Under the pieces are notes generated by a model. It was not told the DNA's origin. It was given only the letters and a program-made list of their open reading frames with translations, and made no database searches. 7,738 bases of DNA, from contig JAGWYI010000184.1 of NCBI GenBank assembly GCA_018969455.1, forward strand, positions 1-7,738, given 5' to 3'. Numbering within the stretch: the first letter of the stretch is position 1; the number at the start of each line of letters is the position of its first letter. The position numbers and the translations under genes are program-made. Origin of the DNA: Bacteroidota bacterium (GTDB taxonomy: Bacteria; Bacteroidota; Bacteroidia; Chitinophagales; Saprospiraceae). Below are positions 7,118-7,738 of this stretch, one piece after another.

Positions 7118-7318
7118 GGGGTAGAATTTTTGAAAGTGGCCTTTTTGGGAACAAGTGATTAAAGCTGTGGTCTTACAAACAATCTTAGTCAAAAAGATTG
7201 TTTTCCTTCATTTGATGAAATATCGGCCCTTTGGGATGTCTTGTCTTTGCCCTTTTTGTCCCCAAAAATGAAAAACATCATTTACTACTTTTCTTGCTTG
7301 GTGCTTTTGGCGCGTAAG
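7118..7318. other. Intergenic leader region upstream of the 6572-7117 gene
   Basis: This stretch lies between the minus-strand gene starting at 7117 and the tandem array. It must carry the promoter of that gene, but I find no clean TAnnTTTG box on the minus strand. The nearest partial match, ATTGTTTG (7183-7176), overlaps the 10-bp inverted repeat listed separately. On the + strand a short reading frame starts at ATG 7268. I see no RNA gene here. Confidence 0.5.
7177..7203. promoter_or_regulatory. 10-bp perfect inverted repeat, 7-nt spacer, upstream of the 6572-7117 gene
   Basis: AAACAATCTT (7177-7186) and AAGATTGTTT (7194-7203) are exact reverse complements around AGTCAAA. The element lies 60-86 nt before the ATG at 7117. 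The arms are AT-rich, which makes it a weak RNA hairpin but a plausible binding site for a dimeric regulator. A run of four T (7201-7204) follows on the + strand, so a weak + strand terminator is an alternative reading. Confidence 0.4.
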
Positions 7319-7435
7319 GAGGGGGACCTCTCCGACGTGGAGTTTGTAACCGTAAGATTATCAGATGGTATCGAATATGGAAAAGTATACTTCGTCTCCT
7401 GCCCGCCGGGTTCGGTGTATCAGGCGTTTTCATAG
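7268..7435 (+). pseudogene. Short reading frame: signal-peptide-like start running into the tandem repeat
   Basis: From ATG 7268 the frame gives 55 codons. The first 15 residues, MKNIIYYFSCLVLLA, look like the start of a secreted protein or lipoprotein. From residue 16 onward (RKEGDLSDVEFVTVRLSDG) the sequence is simply a translation of the first repeat unit and stops at TAG 7433-7435. A signal sequence fused to repeat DNA suggests a gene whose 5' end was cut off by the array, or pure chance. There is no recognisable ribosome binding site or promoter. An in-frame TTG at 7241 could extend the frame by nine codons. Confidence 0.2.
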
Positions 7436-7738
7436 GGGGGGACCTCTCCGACGTGGGGTTTGTAACCGTCAGATTATCATATGGTATCGAATATGAAAAA
7501 GTTTACTTCGACCTTTGGCCGCCGGGTTCGGTATATCAGCCGTTTTAGAGGGGGGGACCTCTCCGACGTGGGGGCTATAACCGTCAGATTATCATATGGT
7601 ATCGAATATGGAAAAGTATGCTTCGTCTCCTGCCCGCGGGGTTTGGTGCTTCAGGCGTTTTCAGAGGGGGGACCTCTCCGACGTGGCGTTTGTAACCGTC
7701 AGATTATCAAATGGTATCGAATATGGAAAAGTATGCTT
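7319..7738. repeat. Tandem array of 115-116-bp units, running off the window edge
   Basis: The anchor ACCTCTCCGACGTGG starts at 7326, 7442, 7557 and 7672, giving periods of 116, 115 and 115 bp. Three units are complete and the fourth is cut at 7738. Each anchor follows a G-run of 5, 7, 7 and 6 bases. A second block, ATGGTATCGAATATG, is identical in all four units. Units 1 and 2, and units 1 and 3, each differ by about 12 substitutions, so copies are roughly 90% identical. The period is not a multiple of three. Read in the one frame open through units 1 and 2, most differences change the amino acid and each copy ends in TAG, so this does not look like a repeat-protein gene. The units abut without spacers, which excludes a CRISPR array. 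The left edge is indistinct: 7312-7325 weakly resembles the end of a unit. Confidence 0.9.

Noticed and set aside
7319..7738. CRISPR array
   Set aside because: The repeated unit is 115-116 bp with no unique spacers between short repeats, and no cas genes are present.
7319..7738. Repeat-protein gene such as a surface adhesin
   Set aside because: The unit length shifts the frame each copy, stops occur at the ends of units 1 and 2, and the differences are mostly amino-acid changing.
7319..7738. Integron attC array
   Set aside because: There are no cassette genes between units and no paired RYYYAAC/GTTRRRY core sites with the expected symmetry.
1..7738. tRNA, rRNA, insertion sequence or transposase
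   Set aside because: I saw no cloverleaf-like or rRNA-like sequence, no transposase frame and no terminal inverted repeats with target duplications.

Overview
The window reads as chromosomal DNA of a Bacteroidota bacterium. The basis is indirect: translation starts without Shine-Dalgarno sequences, A/T-rich leaders, a TAnnTTTG-type -7 box (positions 6518-6525), a permissive lipoprotein signal, and efflux proteins that read like Bacteroidota homologues. Assignment below phylum (for example Saprospiria or Chitinophagia) is a guess.

Positions 1-5060 (+ strand) hold the tail of a tightly packed efflux operon. In order it encodes the C-terminus of a TolC-family outer-membrane factor, an HlyD/YbhG-type periplasmic adaptor lipoprotein, two separate ABC ATPases and two ABC-2 permeases. 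Gaps between genes are 41, 9, 10, 21 and 33 nt. This is the layout of the E. coli ybhGFSR drug exporter, but the double-ATPase protein YbhF is split into two genes and a TolC partner is co-encoded. Together the products would form a tripartite pump: an ATPase pair driving a permease pair in the inner membrane, with the adaptor bridging to the outer-membrane channel. The two ATPases carry complementary defects, which predicts one degenerate and one competent ATP site in the heterodimer.

At 5058-5083 a perfect 26-bp palindrome separates the operon from a convergent minus-strand gene. Its two ends are the stop codons of the two genes, so the 20 bp between the genes are entirely hairpin.

Positions 5081-7117 (- strand) hold two genes of unknown function: a multi-pass membrane protein with a C-terminal soluble domain (5081-6466), preceded by its own promoter-like sequence, and a small secreted or membrane protein (6572-7117).

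Positions 7118-7738 contain no convincing gene. This stretch has an AT-rich leader with a 10-bp inverted repeat, a short reading frame that begins like a signal peptide, and then a tandem array of 115-116-bp units (three complete, one cut off by the window edge). The unit length is not a multiple of three and the units diverge without regard to codons, so the array is probably non-coding. It is the least explained part of the window.
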